Under the pieces are notes generated by a model. That model was not told where the DNA came from and did no database searches. It worked only from the letters and a program-made list of their open reading frames with translations. A stretch of 31,546 nucleotides of DNA from JALZHR01 sp036389695. GTDB lineage: Bacteria; Acidobacteriota; Blastocatellia; Pyrinomonadales; Pyrinomonadaceae. The stretch is from positions 1-31,546 of the forward strand of contig DASVWG010000015.1 in assembly GCA_036389695.1 (NCBI GenBank). Reading direction: 5' to 3'. Below, piece after piece: positions 8,201 to 15,900 of the stretch. Position 1 is the first letter of the stretch, and the number at the start of each line of letters is the position of its first letter. Position numbers and translations under genes: made by a program.

Positions 8201-10640
8201 CGAGATTGGCGTAAATCATCGCCAAAAGATAAGGCGAAACGTAATGCGCGGCGGACAAATTTTCGATTTCGTCGATGATGCGATGCGCTTCTTCCGTTTG
8301 TCCTGCCGCCGCGTAAGCCGACGCGAGCCAGCATAAGGTGTAAGCGCTTCTGCCCAAAAGCTCGACGGCTTTGTGCGCCGTTTTTATGGCTTCCGCATAG
8401 CGACCGACGCGCCACAAAACGCCGCTTAGAAACAAATACGACAAGCCGTATTGCGGCTCTTTTCCAATCAGGCGATACGTGGCGGCAATCGCGTCGTCGT
8501 AGCGGCGCGCGTGATACAAAATCCAGTTCAAAGTCTGCGGCACAATCGGCGTAAACGCGTCCAGTTCCAATGCTTTATGAATCTGCGCAAAAGCTTCGTC
8601 AAAACGCTCGAGCATCGCCAGGTGATAGCTGTACCAGACGCGCCCGATGGAATAATTCGGGTTCAGTTCGATGGATTTGCGAAAATAATTTCCGGCGGCT
8701 TCCCAATCGAAATCGCCCATCTGCGCGGCAAATCCGAGCGCCGCGTAAGCTTCCGCCAAAGTCGGGTCGAGCGCAATCGCCTGCCGCGCCGCTTTTTTCG
8801 TTTCGGCGGTCGTTTCGTGAAAAGGTCGGACGGCGTAAACGCCCAGAAAATTGTAATAATCGGCTATTCCGGCGTAAGGCAGCGCGTAATCGGGCGCTAA
8901 TTCGATGGCGCGCCGGTAATAAGCCAGCGCTTTGCTGAAGCCCGCCACCGTAAATTGATTCCAGTGATAACGCCCGCGCAGGTAGGCTTCGTAGGCTTCG
9001 GCGTTGTTCGTCGCGCGTTTCGCCAGTTGATTTTTTTCCTCGCCCGTCAGATGCGAAACGAGGATTTTGACGACGCGGTCGGAAATCAAATCTTCGATTT
9101 CCAGAACGTCCGTCATTTTTTCATCGAAAATCTGCGACCAGCGCGTCGCGTTTTCCCTGATGCTCAAAAGCTGGACGCTGACGCGTATCCGTTCGCCGGA
9201 ACGCTCGATGCTGCCGTCAACGATAAACTCGACGTTAAGCTCGCGTCCCGCCGCAAACGCGTCCCGTTTATCGCTGTAGCGCAGAATCGAGCTCGTCGGA
9301 CGCACGACCAAACGTTTGACGCCGCTCAGACGCGAGCCGAGCGCGTCCGCCAGACCGATGCTCAGATATTCGTCGCCCGTTTCTTCGCTTTGCGCCGCGC
9401 CGAGCAGTTTAAACGGCAGAATGGCAATCGAATTTTTCGCCGCTTCTTCGACTTCAACGGCAATCGTTTCCGCTAAATCGAACGACTGTGCCAGAACGGG
9501 ACGCTTTTCCAGATAATTCAAAATATCTTCGCTCAATTCGGCGGCGGTCTGATAGCGCTGGAAAGGATTTTTGCGCAGCGCTTTCAGAATGATTTTGTCG
9601 AGATTTCCCGAAAGCTCGTGGCGCAAAGTTTCAAGCGTCGCGTTGCGCGCGGCGAAAATCAAATCCGGCGTCGGCTTTTCATTTGTCCCAGTGTCGCTGC
9701 GCGCGAAATTGTCTTTTAAGGTCAGGCTTTCGCTCGGTCGCGTCGGTTCTTCTTCGCGGATGGCGCGGGCGATTTCATACGGCGCGCGGCTTTTGACGCG
9801 ATACGGGCGATGACCGGTCAGCAATTCATAAAGCAAAACGCCGAGGCTGTAAATGTCGGACGCGGGCGTGACCGGCTCGCCGGAAATTTGTTCGGGCGAA
9901 GCGTATTGCGGCGTCATCATCCGCAGATGCGTCGCGGTCGGCTCCATCGCCGTCGCGCCGAATTCCGGGTCGAGCAGCTTGGCGATGCCGAAATCAAGCA
10001 GCTTCGGCTCGCCGTCGGTTTTAACCAGAATATTCGACGGCTTCAAATCACGATGGATAATTTTATGGCGGTGCGCTTCTTCAATCGCCTCGCAGATTTT
10101 TTGAAAAATTCGCAGTCTTTCGTTGACGCTCAAGCGCCGCCGGTCGCAATAAGCGTAAAGCTGCTCGCCCTCGACGTATTCCATCACGAAATACGGCAAG
10201 CCTTTCGTCGTCGAGCCGCCGTCCAGCAGGCGCGTGATGTTCGGATGATTCAAAGTCGCGAGAATCTGCCGCTCGTTGCGAAAGCGGCGGACGACCAAAT
10301 CCGTGTCCATTCCGCGCTTGATAAGCTTGACGGCGACCTTCTGCTCAAACGCGCCGTCGATTCTTTCCGCCAGATAAACCGCGCCCATGCCGCCGCGCCC
10401 GAGCTCGCGCGCCAGACGATAAACGCCGATTTGCCGTCCAATCATCGCGTCCAGCTCGCGGTCTTCGCTCGTTTCGCCGACAATCGTTTTTTCCAGCAAT
10501 TCGCCGGTCAATAATTTTTCGACTTCCTCGCGCATTTCTTCGTCCGTGCAGGTTTCCGACAGAAAAACGCTCCGCTCCGACTCGCTTAACGCCAGCGCGG
10601 CTTGAAAAACTTTTTCGATTTGCTGCTGCCTGAGAGACAT
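5202..10640 (-). CDS. Soluble Ser/Thr protein kinase with three FlgO-like/TPR modules
   Basis: 1812 residues from the ATG at 10640; an alternative TTG at 10655 has no better ribosome site. Residues ~1-50 are the helical pre-kinase segment (QIEKVFQAALALSESER) seen in all three kinases here. The kinase domain (~70-380) is complete: GRGGMGAVY loop, catalytic Lys105 in VAVK, HRDLKPSN (196-203), DFGIAK (216-221), YASPEQ. Then come three tandem modules of ~460 residues, starting about 403, 877 and 1350. Each begins with a TolB-N/FlgO-like domain (SIAVLPLK, GLTDALISRLS, VRPTSS, VLDGSVRRSGERIRV, FDEK). This is followed by 'AYEAYLRGR' and about eight TPRs, and each ends in DPQFDLL...ILRR or a variant. 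No transmembrane segment was seen, so it should be cytoplasmic. It probably phosphorylates protein partners recruited by the TPRs. It is divergent from the gene at 10820. Confidence 0.93.
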   Translation of the reverse strand: MSLRQQQIEKVFQAALALSESERSVFLSETCTDEEMREEVEKLLTGELLEKTIVGETSEDRELDAMIGRQIGVYRLARELGRGGMGAVYLAERIDGAFEQKVAVKLIKRGMDTDLVVRRFRNERQILATLNHPNITRLLDGGSTTKGLPYFVMEYVEGEQLYAYCDRRRLSVNERLRIFQKICEAIEEAHRHKIIHRDLKPSNILVKTDGEPKLLDFGIAKLLDPEFGATAMEPTATHLRMMTPQYASPEQISGEPVTPASDIYSLGVLLYELLTGHRPYRVKSRAPYEIARAIREEEPTRPSESLTLKDNFARSDTGTNEKPTPDLIFAARNATLETLRHELSGNLDKIILKALRKNPFQRYQTAAELSEDILNYLEKRPVLAQSFDLAETIAVEVEEAAKNSIAILPFKLLGAAQSEETGDEYLSIGLADALGSRLSGVKRLVVRPTSSILRYSDKRDAFAAGRELNVEFIVDGSIERSGERIRVSVQLLSIRENATRWSQIFDEKMTDVLEIEDLISDRVVKILVSHLTGEEKNQLAKRATNNAEAYEAYLRGRYHWNQFTVAGFSKALAYYRRAIELAPDYALPYAGIADYYNFLGVYAVRPFHETTAETKKAARQAIALDPTLAEAYAALGFAAQMGDFDWEAAGNYFRKSIELNPNYSIGRVWYSYHLAMLERFDEAFAQIHKALELDAFTPIVPQTLNWILYHARRYDDAIAATYRLIGKEPQYGLSYLFLSGVLWRVGRYAEAIKTAHKAVELLGRSAYTLCWLASAYAAAGQTEEAHRIIDEIENLSAAHYVSPYLLAMIYANLGDREKTFELLYKALEIRDGRLTSLAVDPQFDLLSGNARYEEILRRVNHPSVGARKTALATAGKEKSIAVLPLKMLGTLNADDEYLGIGLTDALISRLSNIRRFIVRPTSSILNFRENTDPFAAGSELNVDFVLDGNIRRSGERIRVSVQLLSVADNSTHWAQSFDEKSSDILEFEDLISEQVVKSLVPHLTGEEQQQLAKRATEKAEAYEAYLRGRFNWNLHSEEGFARAIQFYRRAVELDPNYALAFAALTEYYIFLGIHCVIPFAEGAKPAREAAEKAVALDPNLAEGHAVLGFVEITYNWDWQAAEKHLRRAIELNPNSVTAHSWLNTVLSQRGLFEEALAEINRVLELDPDSILSLHLQAWVLYHARRFDESIAVHRKMLKNEPNYAWGLQTLGWALRHVGQLEEAVAVSEKSVQLTGENPFYLTQLAAAYASAGEREKAEKILARLDEISQTRFVSEYMLALVYCALGDKEKAFENLEKSLAARDGWLNWLGVDPQFDVLRGDARFDDMLRRAGNPLAPPEESKAARPDTGGAKSVAVLPLKLFGAPTVSGEDEYLGLGLTDALITRLSNVRRFVMRPTSSVLQYAEAKADPFEAGQKLAVDYVLDGSVRRSGERIRVTVQLLSVAENATVWAESFDEKFSDVLELEDSISEKVAQSLIPQLTGEERRQLEKRGTNDPQAYEAYLRGRFHWNQFTPDALIKALDSFQKAINLDPDYALAYVGLADFFTWANIYGIMPSRVALEKAESAARRAIELDDQLGEAYAALGLHTQNKQNWAEAERIYHRAVELNPNYPNAHEWYAAWLVGTGRFDEGVEEILLAERLDPLSLRTKTLVAWTIYQARYHEQALAKGREIVDLDANYPQGYSQIALNLWATGRYEEAVGFFEQFAAMIPQSALPKYQLCFAYAAVGRTEESRAVLREMQRLAAETYVKPYFLAMAHAALGERDEAFAYFEKSQAEFDPWLLWLATEPMLESIRDDARYRDLLQRMKLEKK

Positions 10641-10723
10641 CCCGTTTCGATTCAAAAGGTTGTCGCAAGTATAACGAAATTAGCCGAAGGCGACAATTTT
10701 TTTGCCAAAGTTTTCACCTGCCT

Positions 10724-10754
10724 GATACTTTTTTCTCCCGCTTCGCGCCTTTTC
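10724..10754 (+). promoter_or_regulatory. Bipartite upstream element, copy 4
   Basis: GATACTTTT at 10724-10732, 11 nt, CGCGC at 10744-10748 (in place of TACGC), then CTTTTC. It lies 96 nt before the ATG at 10820, in the 179-bp divergent gap with the kinase gene. Confidence 0.5.
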
Positions 10755-10819
10755 ATACAACGCGCCGATTAAGCGCCGAGAAACTTTATTTTATTTTTTT
10801 ATGAACAGGAGAAACCGTA

Positions 10820-12517
10820 ATGATTAAATCTTTTAACTTTCGCCAGATTCGCGCAATTTTTGCGCTCGCGGCGCTCTTCGCTTTCGCCGCCGCCTCGTTT
10901 TTGCTCACGCCGCAGACGGCGCGGATGCAAAGCCAAATCACTCCGCGCATCGCGTTTGACTACAACAGCGAAGTGCGCGTCGTCAACGCCGACGGCTCGG
11001 CTAACACGGCGCTTGCCGACGGCTTCGACCCGTCGTGGTCGGCGGACGGCACGAAAATCGCTTACGCTTCGGGCGCGGAAAGCGCCGACATTTACGTGAT
11101 GAACGCGGACGGCACGAACCAAAGACAGTTGACCGAGCACGGAATCAGCTATTCGCCCGCTTTTTCGCCGGACGGCACGAAAATCGCGTTTGTCAGCGAG
11201 TTTGAAGACGGCGCGCATATTTACACCATTAACACGGATGGAACAAACGAGCAGCGCATCGATTTCGCGGGCGATTTCGTCGGCGAGTACGCGCCCGCGT
11301 TTTCGGCTGACGGCTCGAAAATCGTTTTCGTCGGCACGACCATCACCGAAACCGGCACGGCGCGTGACGAATATTATATCGCCAACTCGGACGGCTCGGC
11401 GCCCGTTCGCCTGACTTTTATCGGCGGCTTTAACCGCTATCAAGCGTCCGTTTCGCCGGACGGCACAAATATTTTAATCGCCCGCTACAACGACATCCAG
11501 CGGGTCGGCACCGACGGCAGCGGCGTGATGACGAACCTGACCAATTCGGCTCCCGCCGAAACCGACGCGGATTATTCGCCCGACGGCTCGCAAATCGTTT
11601 TTCGTCGCGGCGGCGCCGGTTTGATGATTATGAACGCGGACGGCACGAACGTGACGGCTTTGAATGTTCTCGGCAACAACCCCGATTGGCTGCCGACAGC
11701 CGTCAGCCCGACCCCGACGCCGACCGTGACGCCGACGGCAACTCCGACTGTGACGCCGACTCCGGTGCTCTCGCCGGACTTGAACCTGCAGGTCAACGCT
11801 TCGGCGCAGAACGCGAACGTCGGCGACATCGTGACTTTTACCGTTAACGTGCGCAATAACGGCGACGCGGCGACAAACGTGAAAGTTTTCGGCTCGGTGT
11901 CAATCGACGGTCTATTCAACCAGGTTCAATACACTTCAATGAATGCGCCGGGCGGTTGCGCGCTGGTCATCGGAGGCTCAAGCGTCGAATGCCAAATCGG
12001 AGCGCTCGCGGCAAATCAGACGGCGGTCGTCACCATCGGCGTCCGTCCGAACGTCGCGGGCAGCCTGATTTTCAATTTGACCGCCAGCGCGACCGAGCCT
12101 GACCGCAACGAAGCGGACAACTCGAATTCCGCCAACGTGCAAATCGGCACGGCTCCGGTTTGCGCCGCAAACATTACATCGAAGCTGAACATCATCCGTC
12201 TGCCGGCGATTCGCAACCCACGCACGGGCGAATACGAGCAGCTGATTATCGCGCGCAATATCTCGAATCAGTTTCTGGACCCGAAGGCGTATTTCGTTTT
12301 CGATAATCTGACCGACGGCGTGCAGGTTGCGCCGAGCTCGAATCCGGGCACGACGCAGTGCGCCGCTCCGCTCGGCAGCCAATACGTAACGGTGAACACG
12401 GGCGGCATATTGTGGCGTCCGAATCAGACGACTGTCGTTCGCGTGACTTTTACCAACCCGCAGCGCGGAAACATCAATTACAATCTGCGCGTGCTGGATG
12501 GCGCGAATAACCCGTAA
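10820..12517 (+). CDS. Secreted TolB-like PD40 propeller protein with Pro/Thr linker and DUF11/CARDB-like domain
   Basis: 565 residues, with AGGAG 8 nt before the ATG. A signal peptide or N-terminal anchor covers ~8-35. Residues ~42-290 hold about six PD40/TolB-type blades, each with FSPDGTKIAF-like and NADGTN-like motifs (SWSADGTKIAY, AFSPDGTKIAF, AFSADGSKIVF, SVSPDGTNILI, DYSPDGSQIVF). A Pro/Thr linker (297-315, PTPTPTVTP units) then leads to an immunoglobulin-like DUF11/CARDB domain (~318-450: VGDIVTFTVNVRNNGDAA, EADNSNSANVQI). The end is a Cys-containing C-terminal domain. It should be exported and act at the envelope by protein binding; no enzyme site is seen. It is preceded by the bipartite element and followed by a hairpin terminator. 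Confidence 0.88.
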   Translation: MIKSFNFRQIRAIFALAALFAFAAASFLLTPQTARMQSQITPRIAFDYNSEVRVVNADGSANTALADGFDPSWSADGTKIAYASGAESADIYVMNADGTNQRQLTEHGISYSPAFSPDGTKIAFVSEFEDGAHIYTINTDGTNEQRIDFAGDFVGEYAPAFSADGSKIVFVGTTITETGTARDEYYIANSDGSAPVRLTFIGGFNRYQASVSPDGTNILIARYNDIQRVGTDGSGVMTNLTNSAPAETDADYSPDGSQIVFRRGGAGLMIMNADGTNVTALNVLGNNPDWLPTAVSPTPTPTVTPTATPTVTPTPVLSPDLNLQVNASAQNANVGDIVTFTVNVRNNGDAATNVKVFGSVSIDGLFNQVQYTSMNAPGGCALVIGGSSVECQIGALAANQTAVVTIGVRPNVAGSLIFNLTASATEPDRNEADNSNSANVQIGTAPVCAANITSKLNIIRLPAIRNPRTGEYEQLIIARNISNQFLDPKAYFVFDNLTDGVQVAPSSNPGTTQCAAPLGSQYVTVNTGGILWRPNQTTVVRVTFTNPQRGNINYNLRVLDGANNP

Positions 12518-12546
12518 ATTTATCGCTCAATCTTCTGACGATAAAA

Positions 12547-12595
12547 ATCAGGCGGCAGCGAGGAACACGTTTCTTCGCGCCGCCTGATACTTTTT
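12547..12595 (+). terminator. Hairpin terminator of the PD40 gene
   Basis: The stem ATCAGGCGGC (12547-12556) pairs with GCCGCCTGAT (12579-12588). Further inner pairing (AGCGAGGAA with TTTCTTCGC) gives a long near-perfect hairpin. A T5 run follows at 12591-12595, interrupted by AC. The 3' arm overlaps the first bases of the next bipartite element. Confidence 0.7.
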
Positions 12596-12616
12596 GCCGT
12601 TCGCTTTACGCCTTAC
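12586..12616 (+). promoter_or_regulatory. Bipartite upstream element, copy 5
   Basis: GATACTTTT at 12586-12594, 12 nt, TACGC at 12607-12611, then CTTACAG. It lies 83 nt before the ATG at 12669. It shares its first three bases with the terminator stem of the preceding gene. Confidence 0.55.
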
Positions 12617-12668
12617 AGATAGAAAAAAAATACCGCCAGCCCGCGCGGGTTAACTTTCAGGGGAAATC

Positions 12669-14588
12669 ATGCAAAAACCAGTATCGAACGCAATTTTCAA
12701 AAAACTTTTCTTAATCGTTTTGTGCGCGAGCGTTTTCAGCGGCAACGTGCTGAACGTTTGGGCGCAGACTCGTCGCGCGGCAAATCAGCAGGTTTCAAGC
12801 AATCAACCGAATAAATCCGCGCCGAAATGTTCGGGCGCTTGGACGGGCACGATTACCTACACGCGCACGCAAAGCATGACGGACAATAAAACCGTCCAGC
12901 GCGTCTCGGGACGCGGCGAAGACAAGCGCGACTGGCAGATGAAATACGATTACAATGCGCGGGTTTCCGTCGTCGAAGCGCCCGAAAAAAACGGTTCGAG
13001 CCTCGGCAAAGCGAATATCACGCACACGTTTTCGTCCATTGAAACAATCTCCGCCACCGAAAAAAATTCGTGCGACCGCGGCAAAACGTGGAAGGAAATG
13101 AAGGGCGATTCGACTTCGAAAACCGAAACGAGCGGCAACGCCAGCAATCAGGAAGCGAACGTCAACGTCGGCGTCAACACGGACGGAACTTACACGGTCA
13201 GCGTCGCCTTGCCGCAGATAAAAGGTCGGACGACCGGCTCGCAAAGCTCGACTTTCAGCGGTCAATGCGTGCCGAAAGAAGGAAAAAATCTGACGATGCC
13301 CGCGACCGAAATGACCGTAGACGGAAATTCTTTGACCTCGGACGGCACGCATCGCGTCAATCCTTCAGACCCGAATCGCCTGAGCGGAAGCTATTCGAAA
13401 ACGTGGCAGAACGTGACCGAGACGATTTCGTGGAATTTGCAAAAATGCGGCGCGCCGCTGCGCCTGACCGATTTGAAATTCGAGCATATGAAATTCCCGA
13501 ATTGGGACGATTGGCAGGAAATCAGCGAGCAGACCGGCACGGTTGACGGCAACTGGGTGCGCATCAAGGCGAAAGTTTTAAACGCTTCGGGCGAGACGAA
13601 ATCCGCCGAAATCTATCTGAAGGAAACTTACAAGGGCGACAAATGGGACGGCGCCAAGCCTGACGTGCCGCTCAAAGACCAAACTTTTTCCGTCCGGCTG
13701 GAGCCGGGCGAAGAGCGCGAAGTCGAGATGCTTTGGGAGACGAACGGTTATGCCTGGTATGACGACGGTCGCCCGCGTCTGGTGCAGCGGATTAAAGCCG
13801 AAGTCTGGGAAAACTACAAAAAGGCGGACGAGATGACCAAAAATCTGAAAGTCGTGCCGAAGCCGATAGTTTTCGTTCCCGGCATCTGGACTAATGCGCA
13901 GGATTTCGAGGTGTATCAAAACCTTTTGACGACCACGCACAGTTACGGCTGGAAAACGTATCGAACCATTGACGTTTCCGGGCAAGGAACGATTGCCGGA
14001 GAAGGAACGGTAAGAGTAAATAAAACCAATAAAACGGTTTATGACAACGCCGACAATTTAAACAAGTATGTTAACAGCGTGCGCGGCGAGCTGAACGCCT
14101 GGCACGTCGATATGCTGGCGCATTCGACGGGCGGTTTGGTCGCGCGGCTCTATATTCACAAGCAGATGGAAGTTTTGCCCGACACTTATCCGGTGGTCAA
14201 GCATCTGATGATGTTCGGAACGCCGAATCTGGGCGTGCCGTGTGCCGATTCGATGCTGGATACGGATGTCTTTAAGAATGTTCGGCAGACGGCAAAAGAA
14301 TTAATGCCCGATGAAATGGCGATTTTCAATAAATACGTCACACAGCGCAAAGGAACGAAATTCTCGGCTCTCGTCGGAGACTCGGTCCCGCTCCTGTGTG
14401 CGAGTCCGCAGTGGAATGACGGGTTTGTTTCGGTCGAATCAGCCAGATACGGAGCGGAAGATTTCGCCGTCACCAAATCTATGCACCCGAATATGATTAA
14501 CACCAAAACTTTTAACGATTTCGTCAAACCGCACGTCGTCACCGGTCCGCGAGGAACTTACCCGCTTCCGGTCGTGTCGGAGAAATAA
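12669..14588 (+). CDS. Secreted lipase/esterase-like alpha/beta hydrolase with large N-terminal beta domain
   Basis: 639 residues. A signal peptide spans ~1-32 (KKLFLIVLCASVFSGNVLNVWAQ). Residues ~50-260 form a Ser/Thr-rich beta domain with Cys pairs (KCSGAW, NSCDRG, GQCVPK, QKCGAP). Residues ~265-395 form a second beta domain (WVRIKAKVLNASGETKSAEIYL). The C-terminal ~240 residues are a PGAP1/lipase-type alpha/beta hydrolase. PIVFVPGIWTN (~399-409) is the oxyanion strand, AHSTGGL (484-490) holds nucleophile Ser486, NDGFVSVESA gives a probable Asp584, and SMHPNM gives a probable His606. MFGTPNLGVP is typical of this family. It would hydrolyse an ester, perhaps a lipid, outside the cytoplasm; the substrate is unknown. 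GGGG lies 6 nt before the ATG. Confidence 0.85.
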   Translation: MQKPVSNAIFKKLFLIVLCASVFSGNVLNVWAQTRRAANQQVSSNQPNKSAPKCSGAWTGTITYTRTQSMTDNKTVQRVSGRGEDKRDWQMKYDYNARVSVVEAPEKNGSSLGKANITHTFSSIETISATEKNSCDRGKTWKEMKGDSTSKTETSGNASNQEANVNVGVNTDGTYTVSVALPQIKGRTTGSQSSTFSGQCVPKEGKNLTMPATEMTVDGNSLTSDGTHRVNPSDPNRLSGSYSKTWQNVTETISWNLQKCGAPLRLTDLKFEHMKFPNWDDWQEISEQTGTVDGNWVRIKAKVLNASGETKSAEIYLKETYKGDKWDGAKPDVPLKDQTFSVRLEPGEEREVEMLWETNGYAWYDDGRPRLVQRIKAEVWENYKKADEMTKNLKVVPKPIVFVPGIWTNAQDFEVYQNLLTTTHSYGWKTYRTIDVSGQGTIAGEGTVRVNKTNKTVYDNADNLNKYVNSVRGELNAWHVDMLAHSTGGLVARLYIHKQMEVLPDTYPVVKHLMMFGTPNLGVPCADSMLDTDVFKNVRQTAKELMPDEMAIFNKYVTQRKGTKFSALVGDSVPLLCASPQWNDGFVSVESARYGAEDFAVTKSMHPNMINTKTFNDFVKPHVVTGPRGTYPLPVVSEK

Positions 14589-14593
14589 GAAAG

Positions 14594-14707
14594 AGTCCAA
14601 AGTCTAAAGTCCAAAGTCCAAAGTCAATTTGTTATTTCGACTTTGGACTTTGGACTTTGGACTTTGGACTTTAGACTTTGGACTTTGGACTTTGGACTTT
14701 GGACTTT
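14594..14707. repeat. Inverted arrays of 7-bp GGACTTT / AAAGTCC units
   Basis: About four AAAGTCC units at 14594-14625 are followed by a 13-nt spacer. About ten GGACTTT units (one TAGACTTT variant) then occupy 14639-14707. The two arrays are reverse complements and can form a perfect hairpin whose register can slip by 7 bp. It fills the gap between the lipase stop and the next upstream element. A minus-strand ORF over it (14624-14872) encodes only SKVQSPK repeats and is not a gene. Confidence 0.92.
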
Positions 14708-14715
14708 AAGAAGAT

Positions 14716-14746
14716 GATACTTTTCCCCGAAATTTTCCGCTTTAAC
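14716..14746 (+). promoter_or_regulatory. Bipartite upstream element, copy 6
   Basis: GATACTTTT at 14716-14724, 11 nt, TCCGC at 14736-14740, then TTTAAC. It lies 68 nt before the ATG at 14784, directly after the 7-bp array. Confidence 0.5.
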
Positions 14747-14783
14747 AAGTGACCGATAACTTTTACAGGAGATAACATTCCAC

Positions 14784-15251
14784 ATGAAAAACCGACTTAA
14801 TATTTTACTCGTCTTAATTTTACTTTTAGGTGTCAGCCTGGCGTGCAATCGCTCGGAAGCCAAGCCCGGCATAAAAAATCAAAATGAAACACGCGCAACG
14901 AAAATCGAAAAAGGCGATGGCGAAACCGAACGCCTCGACAGCTACAGCCTGCGCGGACTGGAGTTTATCTATTACAAAATTCCTTCTGACTTAAGCCGCG
15001 AGCAGTTGATTGAAACGGCGCAGAAATTACACGAAGCGGAGCCGAAAGCGCAGCTTATTCTGGTCGACGACGATTCGCAGGTCGAAGACTACGTCAAATA
15101 CGCCAAGGCAGTCAGCGGCGGCGATTACGACGCCGAGTTTCCGAAACAATGGGCGGAAGACCACATCGTCGCCAACGTCCAGAAGCTGCTGAGCGGCAAA
15201 TGGATGCTGTATGAAAGCTACGGCTATAAGGAAATCGCGGAACTTAAATAA
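14784..15251 (+). CDS. Predicted lipoprotein
   Basis: 155 residues. The N-terminus KNRLNILLVLILLLGVSLAC has a lipobox (VSLAC, Cys21), so the mature protein should be lipid-anchored at the envelope. The mature part is charged. It has a short linker, then LRGLEFIYYKIPSDLSREQLIETAQKLHEAEPKAQLILVDDDSQVEDYVKYAKAV in two pieces, an alpha/beta pattern of about 110 residues, and ends YESYGYKEIAEL. AGGAG is 12 nt before the ATG. I do not recognise the family. It has its own upstream element and is separated from the membrane protein downstream by an inverted repeat. Confidence 0.8.
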   Translation: MKNRLNILLVLILLLGVSLACNRSEAKPGIKNQNETRATKIEKGDGETERLDSYSLRGLEFIYYKIPSDLSREQLIETAQKLHEAEPKAQLILVDDDSQVEDYVKYAKAVSGGDYDAEFPKQWAEDHIVANVQKLLSGKWMLYESYGYKEIAELK

Positions 15252-15257
15252 TTATGA

Positions 15258-15314
15258 GTTTTGAGCTTTGAATTTTGAATTAGTTGAAATCATTCAAAAT
15301 TCAAAACTCAAAAC
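15258..15314. repeat. 23-bp inverted repeat (AT-rich)
   Basis: Arms at 15258-15280 and 15292-15314 (GTTTTGAGCTTTGAATTTTG type) pair with one mismatch over 23 bp and have an 11-nt loop. Each arm is itself made of TTTTGA(A/G) near-repeats. It begins 6 nt after the lipoprotein stop, and the next ATG is 14 nt after the right arm, so it may end the first transcript or affect translation of the next gene. Confidence 0.75.
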
Positions 15315-15327
15315 TTAAAGCTTTTTT

Positions 15328-15708
15328 ATGAAGTTTGCCAGATACACATTTCTGATTGCCGGAATTTACGGCTTGCTGGTGCTTGCGCCGATGTATTTTC
15401 TCGAAGCGAAAACCGGGCAGGATTTTCCGCCCGCGATAACGCACGCTGAATATTATTACGGTTTTATCGGCGTCGCGCTCGCCTGGCAAATCGTGTTTTT
15501 GATGATTTCGCAAAATCCGGCGCGTTATCGCCCGCTAATGCCCGTGGCGGCGGTGTTTGAAAAATTCAGTTTCGGCATTGCCGCCATCGTCCTGTTTCTG
15601 CAAAACCGGCTTCACGCCGCGATGCTCGGCGCGGGAATTCTGGATTTGATTCTCGGCGCGCTTTTCGTCGTCTCGTTTCTTAAGACGAAGGAAATCCGGG
15701 AAGCGTAA
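15328..15708 (+). CDS. Small integral membrane protein, four predicted helices
   Basis: 126 residues. Four hydrophobic segments can be read: ~5-25 (YTFLIAGIYGLLVLAPMYFL), ~42-60 (YYYGFIGVALAWQIVFLMI), ~75-92 (FEKFSFGIAAIVLFL) and ~97-117 (HAAMLGAGILDLILGALFVVSF). The C-terminus LKTKEIREA is charged. This is the size and layout of small DoxX-like or other four-helix membrane proteins, but no diagnostic motif was seen. There is no clear ribosome site before the ATG, which lies just after the AT-rich inverted repeat. It may be expressed by readthrough from the lipoprotein gene. Confidence 0.72.
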   Translation: MKFARYTFLIAGIYGLLVLAPMYFLEAKTGQDFPPAITHAEYYYGFIGVALAWQIVFLMISQNPARYRPLMPVAAVFEKFSFGIAAIVLFLQNRLHAAMLGAGILDLILGALFVVSFLKTKEIREA

Positions 15709-15900
15709 AGAGAAGCGCGCCGGAAAAATTTCGGAAAACGGGCGAATCCAGAGTCGCGCCGCTTTTCCGAAAAAGCGCGCCGCCGCACGGTTTTATCACG
15801 CTCGAACCGTGCGGGCGACGGACGAAGAAAAACATATTTTGCAGAAATACGGTTATCTCCGCAAATCTTGTTTTTCTTCGTCTCGCGCGATTAAAAGAAG
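15709..15900. other. Gene-free spacer with two hairpins
   Basis: No coding sequence is supported. CCGCACGGTT (15783-15792) pairs with AACCGTGCGG (15805-15814). GACGAAGAAAAACA (15821-15834) pairs perfectly over 14 bp with 15869-15882. Either hairpin could end the transcript of the membrane protein gene; a T5 is only found inside the second arm. Confidence 0.7.

Noticed and set aside
12586..12594. GATACTTTT as only a terminator tail
   Set aside because: Only one of six copies follows a hairpin directly; the second box and fixed spacing are kept in the others, so the terminator overlap is coincidental here.
14624..14872. Minus-strand frame ending in SKVQSPK repeats
   Set aside because: It is only the translation of the 7-bp array plus the antisense of the lipoprotein leader.
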